DNA of 64,000 nt from Aciditerrimonas ferrireducens (GTDB lineage: Bacteria > Actinomycetota > Acidimicrobiia > Acidimicrobiales > UBA8190). The DNA lies in contig NZ_JAKHEX010000002.1 of assembly GCF_023130475.1 (NCBI RefSeq), positions 124,001 to 188,000 of the forward strand. Direction: 5' to 3'. The notes beneath the pieces were generated by a model that worked only from the letters and a program-made list of their open reading frames with translations, had not been told where the DNA came from and ran no database searches. Shown in pieces: positions 55,475 to 64,000 of this stretch (positions within the stretch are counted from its first letter, which is position 1; the number at the start of each line of letters is the position of its first letter). The position numbers and the translations under genes were made by a program.

Positions 55475-55984
55475 TCAGCGGGCGGCGGCCAGCTCGTCGA
55501 GCCCCTGGGCCAAGGTGTTCCAGGAGAGCGTGGCGCACTTGATCCGGACCGGGAACTTCACGACGCCCTGCAGGGCCGCCAGCTCCCCGAGACTGTCGAG
55601 GTCCACCGGGACGATCCCCGAGGCGTCCTCGGCCTCCCCGCTCGGCTCCTCGCCGTCGGCGTCGCTGCCGAGCGCGGTGCCGTGGACCGACATCATGGCC
55701 TTGAAGGTGGCGATGAGCCGGCGGACCTCGGGCAGGGACTTGCCCTTCACGGCGGCCGCCATGAGCGAAGCCGAGGACTGGCTGATGGAGCAGCCCTGCC
55801 CGGAGATGCGGATGTCGACCAGCCGGTCCCCTTCGACCTGAAGGAAGACCACCACCTCGTCGCCGCACAGCGGGTTGAAGCCCTCGGCCCGCGTCGCCGG
55901 CGGGGTGGGCAGCTCGCCACGCTGGCGGGGATTGCGGTAGTGGTCGAGGATGATCTCCCGGTAGAGGTCCTCCAGGTCGTTCAT
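55475..55984 (-). CDS. sufU: SufU, zinc-dependent sulfur transfer protein
   Basis: A 169-aa SufU protein, which takes persulfide sulfur from SufS. The metal/sulfur ligands are in FNPLCGDEVVVF (Cys and Asp), ISGQGCSISQSSASLM (Cys) and RIKCATLSWNTL (Cys). LYREIILDHYRNPRQRGELP is the standard N-terminus. The insertion relative to IscU (about 95-125) is Asp/Glu/Ser-rich. It is the last gene of the minus-strand suf group, about 90 nt downstream of sufS. Confidence 0.94.
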   Translation of the reverse strand: MNDLEDLYREIILDHYRNPRQRGELPTPPATRAEGFNPLCGDEVVVFLQVEGDRLVDIRISGQGCSISQSSASLMAAAVKGKSLPEVRRLIATFKAMMSVHGTALGSDADGEEPSGEAEDASGIVPVDLDSLGELAALQGVVKFPVRIKCATLSWNTLAQGLDELAAAR

Positions 55985-56071
55985 GCCGGGTGCCCTTTCC
56001 GTTCGGCTGGCCGGTCCCGAGGGCTGCGGCGGGCCACCGGTCGCACCGATCGGCCCGGCTGCCCTCGGGCG

Positions 56072-57340
56072 CTACCCGAAGAGGCTACCGGCCGAGGCCA
56101 GGGCGTCGGCCAGGGCCTCGACGTCGTCCTCGTCGTTGTAGAGGTAGAAAGACGCCCGGGCCGTGGCGGCCACCCCGAGGCGGCGCATCAGGGGCTTCGC
56201 GCAGTGGTGGCCGGCGCGGACGCAGACCCCGGCCTGGTCGAGGACCTGGGCCAGGTCGTGGGGGTGGACGTCCCGGTAGGCCAGGGACAAGACGGCGCCT
56301 CGGGCCTCGGGTTCCCGGGGTCCGTGGATGACCAGGTCGCGACCGAAGCGCTGCTGCAGGCGCTCGAGGGCGTAGGCGGTGAGGTGGTGCTCGTGGGCAG
56401 CGATGCGGTCGAGGCCGATCCCCTGGAGGTACTCGATGGCGGCGGCCAGGCCCACCGCCTCGGCGATCGGCGGGGTGCCCGCCTCGAAGCGCTGGGGCGG
56501 ATCGTCGGGGACGAAGCCGTCCCGGCGGACGTCCTTGATCATGCCGCCCCCACCGAGGAACGGCGGGGTGGCCGCCAGGAGCTCGGCTCGGCCCCAGAGC
56601 ACCCCGATGCCGGTCGGGCCGCACATCTTGTGGCCCGAGAAGGCGAGGAAGTCCGCCCCGAGGCTCCCGACATCCACCGGCTGGTGGGGGACCAGCTGGG
56701 CGCCGTCGACGACCACGAGGGCCCCGGCCCGGTGCGCCGCCTCGGCCAGCTCGGCCACCGGGGGCATGGTGCCCAGGACGTTCGACATGGCCGAGATGGC
56801 GAGCACCCGGGCTCCTCGCAGGACCTCGGTGAGCCGGGAGAGGTCCAGGCGGAACCCCTCGTCGATCTCCAGCCAGCGCAGCTCCAGCTGGCGCTCTTCG
56901 GCCAGCATGAGCCAGGGCACAAGGTTGGCGTGGTGCTCGAGCTCGGTGACCACCACCACGTCGCCCGGCCGCAGGTGGCGACGACCCCAGGCCTGGGCCA
57001 CCAGGTTCAGGCCCTCAGTGGCGTTCTTCGTGAAGACCACCTCACGGGCCGGGTCGGGCGCCCCGATGAAACGGCCGACGGTCAGCCGGGCCCGCTCGTA
57101 GAGCTGGTCGGCCCGCTCCGCGAGGGCGTAGACCCCGCGATGGACGTTGGCGTGGGCGTGCTCGTAGTAGTGCTCCTGGGCCCGCAGGACCGGCAGGGGG
57201 TGCTGGGCGGAGGCCGCCGAGTCAAGGTAGACCAGGCGCCGGCCCCGGAACCGTTCGGCCAGGACCGGGAAGTCCCGCTTGATGGCCGCCACGTCGAGCT
57301 CGGCGGCGCGAGGGTCGCTCCGTGCGGTCAGCTCCGCCAC
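56072..57340 (-). CDS. sufS: cysteine desulfurase SufS
   Basis: A 422-aa PLP enzyme that mobilises sulfur from cysteine. LVYLDSAASAQHPLPVL, YEHAHANVHRGVYALAERAD, FTKNATEGLNLVAQAWG, the PLP Lys in LAFSGHKMCGPTGIGVLWG and the active-site Cys in CVRAGHHCAKPLMRRLG are complete. The GTG at 57340 overlaps the end of the second sufC by 13 nt, so translation is coupled. Length is normal for group II desulfurases. Confidence 0.95.
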   Translation of the reverse strand: MAELTARSDPRAAELDVAAIKRDFPVLAERFRGRRLVYLDSAASAQHPLPVLRAQEHYYEHAHANVHRGVYALAERADQLYERARLTVGRFIGAPDPAREVVFTKNATEGLNLVAQAWGRRHLRPGDVVVVTELEHHANLVPWLMLAEERQLELRWLEIDEGFRLDLSRLTEVLRGARVLAISAMSNVLGTMPPVAELAEAAHRAGALVVVDGAQLVPHQPVDVGSLGADFLAFSGHKMCGPTGIGVLWGRAELLAATPPFLGGGGMIKDVRRDGFVPDDPPQRFEAGTPPIAEAVGLAAAIEYLQGIGLDRIAAHEHHLTAYALERLQQRFGRDLVIHGPREPEARGAVLSLAYRDVHPHDLAQVLDQAGVCVRAGHHCAKPLMRRLGVAATARASFYLYNDEDDVEALADALASAGSLFG

Positions 57341-58107
57341 GGCTCGTACCCTTCGATGTCCAGTCGCCGGGCCAGCTCCTCGCCCCCTGAGGCCACCAGG
57401 CGGCCGTCGACCAGGACGTGGACCACGTCCGGTCGGATCAGGTCGAGGATCTTGCGGTAGTGGGTGACGAGGAGGATCCCGAGGTCCGGGTTCTCCGCCC
57501 GGACCGCCTCGACCCCCTCGGCCACGATCCGCAGCGCGTCGATGTCCAGGCCCGAGTCGGTCTCGTCCAAGATGGCCAGCTCGGGGCGGAGCAGGGCCAG
57601 CTGGAGGACCTCGTTGCGCTTGCGCTCGCCGCCCGAGAACCCCTCGTTGAGGGGCCGCTGGGCGAAGGCCTCGTCGATGCCGAGCCGGGTCATCCAGTCC
57701 CGCATGGCGAAGCGGACCTCGAGGACCGAACGGTCCTCGCCCGCTCGGGCGGCCATGGCCTGGCGGAGGAACTGGACGACCGGCACGCCGGCCACCGCCT
57801 CGGGGTGCTGGAAGGCGAGGAAGATGCCGGCCTTGGCCCGGACGTCGGTGGGCCAGTCGGTGACGTCCTCCCCCTTGAACCGGATCCGGCCCCCGGTGAC
57901 CCGGTAGGCGGGGTTGCCCATGATCACGTTCGCCAGGGTGGACTTGCCCGACCCGTTCGGACCCATGAGGGCGTGGACCTCCCCGGACCCGACCTCGAGG
58001 TCCAGGCCGTGGAGGATCTCCCGGTCCTCGGCGGCCACGCAGAGTCCCTCCAGGGCGAGCAGGGGAGGCGTGGCTCCCGTGTCGAGGTCCGAGCGCTCGG
58101 CGGCCAT
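57328..58107 (-). CDS. sufC: Fe-S assembly ATPase SufC, second copy
   Basis: A 259-aa ABC ATPase closer to the typical actinobacterial SufC: MGPNGSGKSTLANVIMG (Walker A), AGIFLAFQHPEAVAGVPV (Q-loop), EGFSGGERKRNEVLQLALL (signature), LAILDETDSGLDIDAL (Walker B/D-loop) and LLVTHYRKILDLI. It heads the minus-strand group with sufS and sufU. A TAGACT box lies 6 nt before the ATG, and a suf-type palindromic element lies just upstream of that. Having two sufC genes at one locus is unusual. Confidence 0.94.
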   Translation of the reverse strand: MAAERSDLDTGATPPLLALEGLCVAAEDREILHGLDLEVGSGEVHALMGPNGSGKSTLANVIMGNPAYRVTGGRIRFKGEDVTDWPTDVRAKAGIFLAFQHPEAVAGVPVVQFLRQAMAARAGEDRSVLEVRFAMRDWMTRLGIDEAFAQRPLNEGFSGGERKRNEVLQLALLRPELAILDETDSGLDIDALRIVAEGVEAVRAENPDLGILLVTHYRKILDLIRPDVVHVLVDGRLVASGGEELARRLDIEGYEPWRS

Positions 58108-58113
58108 GCCCCG

Positions 58114-58119
58114 AGTCTA
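58114..58119 (-). promoter_or_regulatory. putative -10 box (TAGACT) of the sufC2-sufS-sufU transcript
   Basis: TAGACT is separated by 6 nt from the ATG at 58107, so the mRNA is probably leaderless. The palindromic element at 58140-58155 would overlap or abut the -35 region, a good repressor position. Confidence 0.5.
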
Positions 58120-58139
58120 GCCGGCCCCGCCCCATTTGC

Positions 58140-58155
58140 ACTATGGAGGTAGTGG
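58140..58155 (-). promoter_or_regulatory. suf-type operator candidate upstream of sufC2, divergent from the debranching enzyme
   Basis: On the plus strand ACTATGGAGGTAGTGG; identical at 14 of 16 positions to the element before sufB at 49969, with similar downstream flanks (GAATGGGG versus AAATGCGGG). Located between divergent sufC2 and the debranching-enzyme gene, so it could act on either. Confidence 0.5.
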
Positions 58156-58261
58156 GAATGGGGTGCGTCGGGCGGCCGGGTTGGGTAGCGTCCTGCGGCG
58201 TGCCGAAGGCTGGGAGCACCCAGGGAGGAGGCAGCCGACCCGCGGCCAGGGGGCGGGGGGC

Positions 58262-60406
58262 GTGAGCGCGCCCTGGACCTTCAGCGGCCAGCCGGTGGCG
58301 CTGGCCCGGGGCGGGGGGTCGGTGACCCTCGTCGAGGAGTCCACCTTCGCCATCTCCTCGGCCGAGGGAGACTTCGTCCCCGGCGGGGCCCACGGGCTCT
58401 TCGTCCGGGACACCCGGGTCCTCTCCCGCCTGGAGCTGCGCCTGAACGGCCGCCGCCCCGAGCTCCTGGGGGTGGTCACCACCGACCCCTTCGCCGCCAC
58501 GTTCGTCTCCCGGGAGGTCCCCGACGGCGGGCGGGCCGACTCCACCTTGGTGCTGCTGCGCTCGCGCTACGTGGGCCGGGGCCTGCGCGAGGACCTGGTG
58601 GTGCGGAACTACGGGGACGAGCCGACCTTCTGCCGCCTGGAGCTGTTCCTCGACGCGGACTTCGCCGACCTGTTCGCGGTGAAGGAGGGCCGACCCACCG
58701 AGCGAGACGGCGAGCGGGACCGGGTCGAGTCCCCGGCCGAGCTGCGCTTCGACTACCGGCGGGGACCGGTCGCCCGGGGCTGCCTGGTGCGGTTCTCCCC
58801 CGAAGCCCAGAGCGCCGCCGAGGGCCTGGTGGCGTGGGAGGCCATCGTGCCGGCCCGGGGCTCGTGGTCGGTGTGCCTGGAGGTGGCCGCCGTCATCGAC
58901 CAGGTGGTGATCGAACCCCGGTACCGCTGCGGCCAGCCGGTGGAGCGGGCGGCCCCGAGCGAACGACTGGCCCGGTGGCGTCGGCTGGCCCCGACGGTGG
59001 AGATCGGGCACGAGGGCTGGCACCAGGTGGTGGAGCGGAGCGTGGAGGACTTGGGGGCCCTGCGGATCTTCGACCCCGAGTTCCCCGACCGGGCGGTGGT
59101 GGCCGCGGGGGCCCCGTGGTTCATGACGGTCTTCGGGCGGGACTCCCTGCTCACCTCCTGGATGGCCCTCCTGCTCGACCCGGACCTGGCCCTCGGGGTG
59201 CTCCAGACCCTGGCCCGCTTCCAGGGCAAGGAGGTGGACCCCCGGACCGAGGAGGAACCGGGTCGGATCCTCCATGAGATGCGCTTCGCCGAAGCGCCCT
59301 CCATGAGCCTGGGCGGGGGCAGCCGCTACTACGGCACCGCGGACGCCACTCCCCTGTTCGTCATGCTCCTCGGCGAGCTGCGCCGCTGGGGCCTGGCCCG
59401 AGAAGCGGTCGAGGAGCTGCTGCCCAACGCCGAGGCCGCCGTGGCGTGGATCGAGCGCTACGGGGACCGGGACGGCGACGGCTACGTCGAGTACCTCCGG
59501 GCCACCGACCGGGGCCTGGCCAACCAGGGCTGGAAGGACTCCTGGGACGGGATCCGCTACGCGGACGGACGGGTGGCCAGCGCCCCGATCGCCCTCTGCG
59601 AGGTCCAGGCCTACGTCTACGGCGCCTACCTGGCCTGGGCCCACGTGGCCCGGGAGCGGGGCGACCTGGCCACCATGGAGCGCTACCGCCAGAAGGCCGC
59701 GGCCTTGAAGGCCCGGTTCAACGAGGACTTCTGGCTGGAGGACCGGGGCTGGCTGGCCGTGGGCCTGGACGCCGACAAGCGGCCGATCGACTCGCTGACC
59801 TCGAACATGGGCCATTGCCTGTGGACCGGCCTGCTGGACCGGGACAAGGCGGCCCAGGTGGCGGCCCGCTTGCTCTCCCCCGAGCTCTACAGCGGCTGGG
59901 GGGTCCGGACCCTGGCGACCAGCATGGGGGGCTACAACCCCATCAGCTACCACTGCGGCTCGGTCTGGCCCCACGACACGGCCATCGTGGCCGCCGGCCT
60001 GGCCCGCTACGGGTTCGTCGAGGAGGCCCAACGACTGGTGAGCGGCCTGTTCGACGCTGCGGTGGCCTTCGGGGGTCGGCCCCCGGAGCTCTTCAGCGGC
60101 CTGGACCGCGCCGAGCTGGCCAGCCCGGTGGCCTACCCCACCTCCTGCTCCCCCCAGGCCTGGGCGTCGGCCGCGCCCCTCTTGTGCCTCCGGACGCTGC
60201 TCCGGCTGGACCCCTACGTGCCCCAGGGCAAGCTCTGGCTGGCCCCGGCCCTCCCCGAGGGGGTGCCCCGCCTGGCCCTGCGGGGCGTGCCCCTGGCCGG
60301 GGCCCGGGTGGAGATCGAGGTCGAAGGGGACCAGGTCGAGGTCCGGGGCCTCCCGGCCGGCCTCGAGGTCGTCCACGGGCCCCGGGACCCCCTGACGGCC
60401 TTCTGA
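58262..60406 (+). CDS. glycogen debranching (amylo-alpha-1,6-glucosidase) family protein
   Basis: A 714-aa protein with an N-terminal GDE_N_bis domain (about 20-220: FAISSAEGDFVPGGAHGLFV, RDTRVLSRLELRLNG) and a C-terminal six-hairpin glycosidase domain (about 270-680). The latter holds APWFMTVFGRDSLLTSWMAL, DRDGDGYVEYLRATDRGLAN, QGWKDSWDGIRYADG and YNPISYHCGSVWPHDTAIVA, with the likely acid/base Asp/Glu residues in these blocks. Probably acts on alpha-glucan or sucrose/trehalose-type substrates in the cytoplasm; exact substrate unknown. The GTG at 58262 was chosen since domain similarity starts here. Confidence 0.9.
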   Translation: MSAPWTFSGQPVALARGGGSVTLVEESTFAISSAEGDFVPGGAHGLFVRDTRVLSRLELRLNGRRPELLGVVTTDPFAATFVSREVPDGGRADSTLVLLRSRYVGRGLREDLVVRNYGDEPTFCRLELFLDADFADLFAVKEGRPTERDGERDRVESPAELRFDYRRGPVARGCLVRFSPEAQSAAEGLVAWEAIVPARGSWSVCLEVAAVIDQVVIEPRYRCGQPVERAAPSERLARWRRLAPTVEIGHEGWHQVVERSVEDLGALRIFDPEFPDRAVVAAGAPWFMTVFGRDSLLTSWMALLLDPDLALGVLQTLARFQGKEVDPRTEEEPGRILHEMRFAEAPSMSLGGGSRYYGTADATPLFVMLLGELRRWGLAREAVEELLPNAEAAVAWIERYGDRDGDGYVEYLRATDRGLANQGWKDSWDGIRYADGRVASAPIALCEVQAYVYGAYLAWAHVARERGDLATMERYRQKAAALKARFNEDFWLEDRGWLAVGLDADKRPIDSLTSNMGHCLWTGLLDRDKAAQVAARLLSPELYSGWGVRTLATSMGGYNPISYHCGSVWPHDTAIVAAGLARYGFVEEAQRLVSGLFDAAVAFGGRPPELFSGLDRAELASPVAYPTSCSPQAWASAAPLLCLRTLLRLDPYVPQGKLWLAPALPEGVPRLALRGVPLAGARVEIEVEGDQVEVRGLPAGLEVVHGPRDPLTAF

Positions 60407-60458
60407 GCCCGGTCGCGGGGTCGGGGCAGGGGGAACCCCGCCAGTAGGCTTCGGGGGC

Positions 60459-63400
60459 GTGTTCGCACCGCTGCCCGAGAAGCCGGACCACGGGGCCATC
60501 GAGCGGGACGTCCTCGAGCGCTGGGAGCGGGACCGGACCTTCGAGCGGCTCCGGGAGCGGACGGCCGGGGGTCCCCGGTTCTCCTTCGTGGACGGGCCGG
60601 TGACCGCCAACAAGACCCTGGGGGTCCACACCGCCTGGGGCCGCACCCTGAAGGACGTCGTGCAGCGCTACAAGGCCCTGCGGGGCCACGAGCTGCGTTG
60701 GCAGAACGGCTTCGACTGCCAGGGGCTGTGGATCGAGGTCGGCGTCGAGCGGTCCCTGGGGCTGAACTCGAAGCGGGAGATCGAGCAGTACGGACTGGAG
60801 CGCTTCGCCGCGAAGTGCCGGGAGGTGGTGGTCTGGTCGTCCACCGAGCTCACCAAGGGCTCCATCCGCCTCGGCATGTGGATGGACTGGGAGCGCAGCT
60901 ACTTCACCTTCTCGGACACCAACATCGAGTACATCTGGCGCTTCCTCGGCACGGTGGCCGACCGGGGCCTGCTCTACCAGGGCAACCGTCCCACCGAGTG
61001 GTGCCCGCGCTGTGGCACCTCCATCTCGGCCCACGAGCTGGTGGGCAGCTACGTCGACCGGGAGGACCCCTCGCTGTTCGTGCGGTTCCCCCTGCGGGAC
61101 CGACCCGGGGAGTCCCTGGTCGTGTGGACGACGACCCCCTGGACCCTGCCGGCCAACGTGGCCGTCGCCGTGCATCCCGACGCCCGTTACGGCCGTCGAC
61201 CCGGCACCGGGGACTGGGTGGCCGTGGAGCGGGCTGCTGCCGTTCCCGGCGGGGCCGGCGCCGAGCTCGAGGACGTGCGGCCCGGTGCCGAGCTCGTCGG
61301 CTGGCGCTACCAGGGGCCCTTCGACGACCTCGGGCCCGGCCAGGGGGTGGAGCACCGGGTCGTGGCCTGGGAGGACGTGGCCCTCGACGAGGGGACCGGC
61401 CTGGTCCACATCGCCCCGGGCTGTGGCGCCGAGGACTTCGAGCTGGGCCGGCGGGAGGGCCTGGCGGTCCTGACCCCGGTCGACGAGGCGGGGCGCTTCC
61501 TCCCCGAGTACGGCTCGCTCGCCGGGCGGAGCACCGACGACGCCCGGACCCTCGTGCCGGCCGAGCTCGAGCGCCGCGGCCTCCTCGTCGCCGCCACGAC
61601 CATCCGGCACCGCTACCCGGAGTGCTGGCGCTGCCATACCCCGCTGATCTTCCGCCTCTCGGACGACTGGTTCATCGCCGTGGACCCCCTGCGGGACGAG
61701 CTGCGACGGGCGAACGAGACGGTGGAGTGGATCCCGGCCTCGGTCGGCAAGCGGATGGACGACTGGCTGGCCAACATGACCGACTGGAACATCTCCCGGC
61801 GGCGCTACTACGGCATGCCCCTGCCCTTCTACCCCTGCGGCTGCGGGCACCTCACGGTGCTGCGGTCCAAGGCGGACCTCCTGGAGCGGGCGGTCGGCCC
61901 GGTCGGGGAGCTGCCGGAGCTCCGCCGACCCTGGATCGACCGGGTGACCGTGCGCTGCGAGGCGTGCGGGGCCCCGGTGGAGCGGGTGAAGGAAGTCGGG
62001 GACGTCTGGCTGGACGCCGGCATCGTGCCGTTCTCGACCCTGGGCTGGCAGAACCCGGTCCGGGTCTCGGGTGGCCTCGGGACCGGGGCGGCCGCCGGGC
62101 TGACGGTGGCCGACCTGCCCGACCACGCCTACTGGGAGCAGTGGTTCCCGGCGGACCTGGTCTCCGAGATGCGGGAACAGGTGCGGCTGTGGTTCTACTC
62201 CCAGCTCTTCATGTCGGTCGTCCTGACCGGTCGGGCCCCCTACCGCCGGGTCCTGACCTACGAGAAGATGCTGGACGAGCACGGGCAGGAGATGCACGGC
62301 TCGCACGGCAACATGATCGACGCCGACGAGGCCTTCGAGCGGATGGGGGCCGACGTCATGCGCTGGCTGTACTGCCAGCAGCCCCCGACCCAGAACCTCC
62401 TGTTCGGCTTCGGGCCCGCCCACGAGGTGAAGCGGCGGCTGCTGACCTTGTGGAACAGCGTGGCCTTCCTCGTGCAGTACGCCAACCTGGTGGAGGGGTT
62501 CACCCCCGACCTGGCGGACCTGGCGGGGGAGCCGGCCGGCCTGGAGGCCCCGTTGGACCGCTGGCTGGCCGCCCGGGTCCGGCAGCTGGTGCACGAGGCC
62601 ACCGCCGGCTACGAGGCCTACCTGACGGTGGAGGTGCTCCGGGCCCTGGACTCGGCCCTGGAGGACATCTCGAACTGGTACATCCGGCGGAGCCGGCGGC
62701 GCTTCTGGGACGGGGACCCGGCGGCCTTGGCGGTCCTGTGGTCGGCGCTCGTGACCTGGGTGCGCCTCGCCGCCCCGGTCGTGCCCTTCCTGGCCGAGCA
62801 CCTCTGGCAGCGCCTCGTGCTGGACCCCGTGCCGTCGGCTCCCGACTCGGTCTTCCTGGCCGGTTGGCCGAGCCTGCCCGACGCGGACCAGCTGGCTGCG
62901 GACCAAGCCGTGCTGGCCGAGCAGGCCGCAGTGCGGGCGGTGGTCGAGCTGGGCCGGCAGGCCCGGGCGGAGAGCGGCATCCGGGTCCGCCAGCCGCTCC
63001 GGCGGCTCGTGGTCGACGGGGCGCCGGCCGCCGCCCCCCACGCCGGGGAGATCGCCGAGGAGCTGCGGGTGAAGGAGGTGGTCTTCGAGCCCATCGAGGC
63101 CACCGAGCTGCGGGTCCGGCCCAACCTGCGGGTCCTCGGCCCCAAGCTCGGCCCGGCGGTGGCCGAGGTCCGGGCGGCCCTGGCGGCCGGGGCCTTCGAG
63201 GTCGACCCGGACGGCTCGGTGCGGGTGGCCGGCCAGCACCTGGGCCCCGAGGAAGTGCTCGTGGAGCGGATCCCGCGGGAGGGCTGGTCCTTCGCCTCCG
63301 ACGGCCAGGTGGCCGTGGCCCTCGACACCGCCCTCGACGAGGAACTGACCCTCGAAGGCCAGGTGAACGACCTGGTCCACTCGGTCAACCGGCGCCGCAA

Positions 63401-63560
63401 GGAGATGGGCCTGGCCCTGACGGACCGGATCCGCTTGGTCCTGCCGGCGGCGGCGGCCGCCCTACTGGCCCACCGGGAGTGGATCGCCCAGGAGACCCTG
63501 GCCGTGGCGGTCGAGCTGGGCGAGGTCGACGAGCCGTCGATCCTGCCGGTGGCCGGCTAG
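60459..63560 (+). CDS. ileS: class I aminoacyl-tRNA synthetase, isoleucyl-tRNA synthetase-like, with non-canonical signature motifs
   Basis: A 1033-aa synthetase with IleRS/ValRS architecture: Rossmann core ([40 protein letters not shown]), zinc-knuckle-like CPRCGT and [10 protein letters not shown], editing-domain region ([39 protein letters not shown]), catalytic return ([19 protein letters not shown]), anticodon-binding helices and a C-terminal tail. The HIGH motif reads GVHT and the KMSKS motif MHGSH, both altered. Such a clade exists in other bacteria annotated as IleRS or 'class I tRNA ligase family'. It may be the cell's IleRS or a paralogue. TAGGCT lies 8 nt before the GTG start. Confidence 0.82.
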   Translation: MFAPLPEKPDHGAIERDVLERWERDRTFERLRERTAGGPRFSFVDGPVTANKTLGVHTAWGRTLKDVVQRYKALRGHELRWQNGFDCQGLWIEVGVERSLGLNSKREIEQYGLERFAAKCREVVVWSSTELTKGSIRLGMWMDWERSYFTFSDTNIEYIWRFLGTVADRGLLYQGNRPTEWCPRCGTSISAHELVGSYVDREDPSLFVRFPLRDRPGESLVVWTTTPWTLPANVAVAVHPDARYGRRPGTGDWVAVERAAAVPGGAGAELEDVRPGAELVGWRYQGPFDDLGPGQGVEHRVVAWEDVALDEGTGLVHIAPGCGAEDFELGRREGLAVLTPVDEAGRFLPEYGSLAGRSTDDARTLVPAELERRGLLVAATTIRHRYPECWRCHTPLIFRLSDDWFIAVDPLRDELRRANETVEWIPASVGKRMDDWLANMTDWNISRRRYYGMPLPFYPCGCGHLTVLRSKADLLERAVGPVGELPELRRPWIDRVTVRCEACGAPVERVKEVGDVWLDAGIVPFSTLGWQNPVRVSGGLGTGAAAGLTVADLPDHAYWEQWFPADLVSEMREQVRLWFYSQLFMSVVLTGRAPYRRVLTYEKMLDEHGQEMHGSHGNMIDADEAFERMGADVMRWLYCQQPPTQNLLFGFGPAHEVKRRLLTLWNSVAFLVQYANLVEGFTPDLADLAGEPAGLEAPLDRWLAARVRQLVHEATAGYEAYLTVEVLRALDSALEDISNWYIRRSRRRFWDGDPAALAVLWSALVTWVRLAAPVVPFLAEHLWQRLVLDPVPSAPDSVFLAGWPSLPDADQLAADQAVLAEQAAVRAVVELGRQARAESGIRVRQPLRRLVVDGAPAAAPHAGEIAEELRVKEVVFEPIEATELRVRPNLRVLGPKLGPAVAEVRAALAAGAFEVDPDGSVRVAGQHLGPEEVLVERIPREGWSFASDGQVAVALDTALDEELTLEGQVNDLVHSVNRRRKEMGLALTDRIRLVLPAAAAALLAHREWIAQETLAVAVELGEVDEPSILPVAG

Positions 63561-64000
63561 GCGCCGGGGGCCTCGGGCCGCAGGGTGGGGAAGGCGATGA
63601 CCTCCCGGATGTGGCTGGCGTCGGCGAGGAGCATGACGAAGCGGTCGACGCCGAGCCCGAGACCGGCCGTGGGGGGCAGGCCGAGCTCGAGGGCCCAGAG
63701 ATAGTCCTCGTCGACCACCATGGCTTCCTCGTCGCCCGCTTCGCGGGCCCGGGCCTGCGCCTCGAAGCGGGCCCGCTGGTCCTCGGGGTCGGTGAGCTCG
63801 CTGAAACCGTTGGCCAGCTCCCGACCGGCCACCACCACCTCGAAGCGCTCCGTCAGCTCGGGGTCCTCCCGGTGGCGGCGGGCCAGGGGCGAGACCTCGA
63901 CCGGGTGGTCCAGCACCGCCAGGGGGCCGACGATGGTGGGCTCGACGGCCTTCTCGTAGAGCTCCAGGAGGAGCTTGCCCGGGCCCCAGCTCGGTTCGGG
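63557..64000 (-). CDS. lysS: lysyl-tRNA synthetase, C-terminal part (N-terminus outside the window)
   Basis: C-terminal 147 codons of a class II LysRS; the gene enters from the right edge. [60 protein letters not shown] and the class II motif 3 [20 protein letters not shown] are diagnostic. The stop (TAG at 63557-63559 on the minus strand) overlaps the stop of the IleRS-like gene in a shared CTAG, so the two genes converge without spacer. Confidence 0.95.
   Translation of the reverse strand, partial: PEPSWGPGKLLLELYEKAVEPTIVGPLAVLDHPVEVSPLARRHREDPELTERFEVVVAGRELANGFSELTDPEDQRARFEAQARAREAGDEEAMVVDEDYLWALELGLPPTAGLGLGVDRFVMLLADASHIREVIAFPTLRPEAPGA

Overview
The window is very GC-rich (roughly 70 % or more), with many GTG starts, GTGA/ATGA gene overlaps and very little intergenic space. 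The gene order rplY-pth-mfd-(SurA-like lipoprotein)-mazG-eno-ftsB-DUF501-ppx is the classical actinobacterial one. Together with an actinobacterial-type SUF locus, an ethylmalonyl-CoA pathway and frequent leaderless promoters, it suggests an actinobacterium, possibly class Acidimicrobiia. The class-level guess is an inference; no rRNA is present to confirm it.

Layout. 1-1.2 kb: a PAS signalling protein running off the left edge. 1.26-12 kb: a tightly overlapping housekeeping run (ribosomal protein bL25, peptidyl-tRNA hydrolase, transcription-repair coupling factor, PPIase-like lipoprotein, MazG fusion, enolase preceded by a 17-codon leader ORF, FtsB-like protein, DUF501, Ppx/GppA). 12.1-13.8 kb: class V aminotransferase and GNAT acetyltransferase. 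13.9-15.9 kb (minus): NAD-dependent epimerase and acyltransferase. 15.9-17.2 kb: a tRNA with anticodon UAA but a short variable loop, a VapBC toxin-antitoxin pair and about 520 bp of apparently non-coding DNA. 17.2-25.7 kb: an acetate/organic acid module (SSS symporter, DUF485-like partner, LytTR regulator, LytS-like kinase, SatP-like channel, acetyl-CoA synthetase). 25.7-28.9 kb: MarR regulator, divergent Lgt, SDR and a hypothetical protein. 28.8-34.2 kb: a cell-surface cluster resembling the WxL/DUF916 systems of Firmicutes. 34.2-43.6 kb: dienelactone hydrolase, DUF885 protein, malyl-CoA lyase-like CitE protein, HtrA-like protease, methylsuccinyl-CoA dehydrogenase-like protein, methyltransferase, DUF6941 protein, a large membrane protein and a frameshifted MaoC hydratase. 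43.6-49.9 kb: MutY, MBL-fold hydrolase, flavin reductase, RmlC-like epimerase, RodZ-C-like protein and S9 peptidase. 50-58.1 kb: SUF iron-sulfur assembly genes in two convergent groups (sufB, sufD, Rieske, sufC and sufU, sufS, second sufC). 58.3-64 kb: glycogen-debranching-like enzyme, an IleRS-like enzyme with altered signature motifs, and the C-terminus of LysRS.

How the genes work together. The acetate uptake genes and Acs would supply acetyl-CoA. Mcl-like, Mcd-like and MaoC-like proteins 11-18 kb downstream are the diagnostic lower half of the ethylmalonyl-CoA pathway for C2 assimilation (Ccr and Ecm are not in the window). SUF genes on both arms share a near-palindromic upstream element, suggesting common iron-sulfur control.

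Most notable oddities. Two conserved genes (maoC and sufB) each appear to have lost about 44-52 bp, with frameshift. There is an IleRS-like protein with non-canonical HIGH and KMSKS motifs, a class I-shaped tRNA with a UAA anticodon, a WxL-like surface locus in a high-GC actinobacterium, and a recurrent TANNNT box 6-8 nt before start codons.
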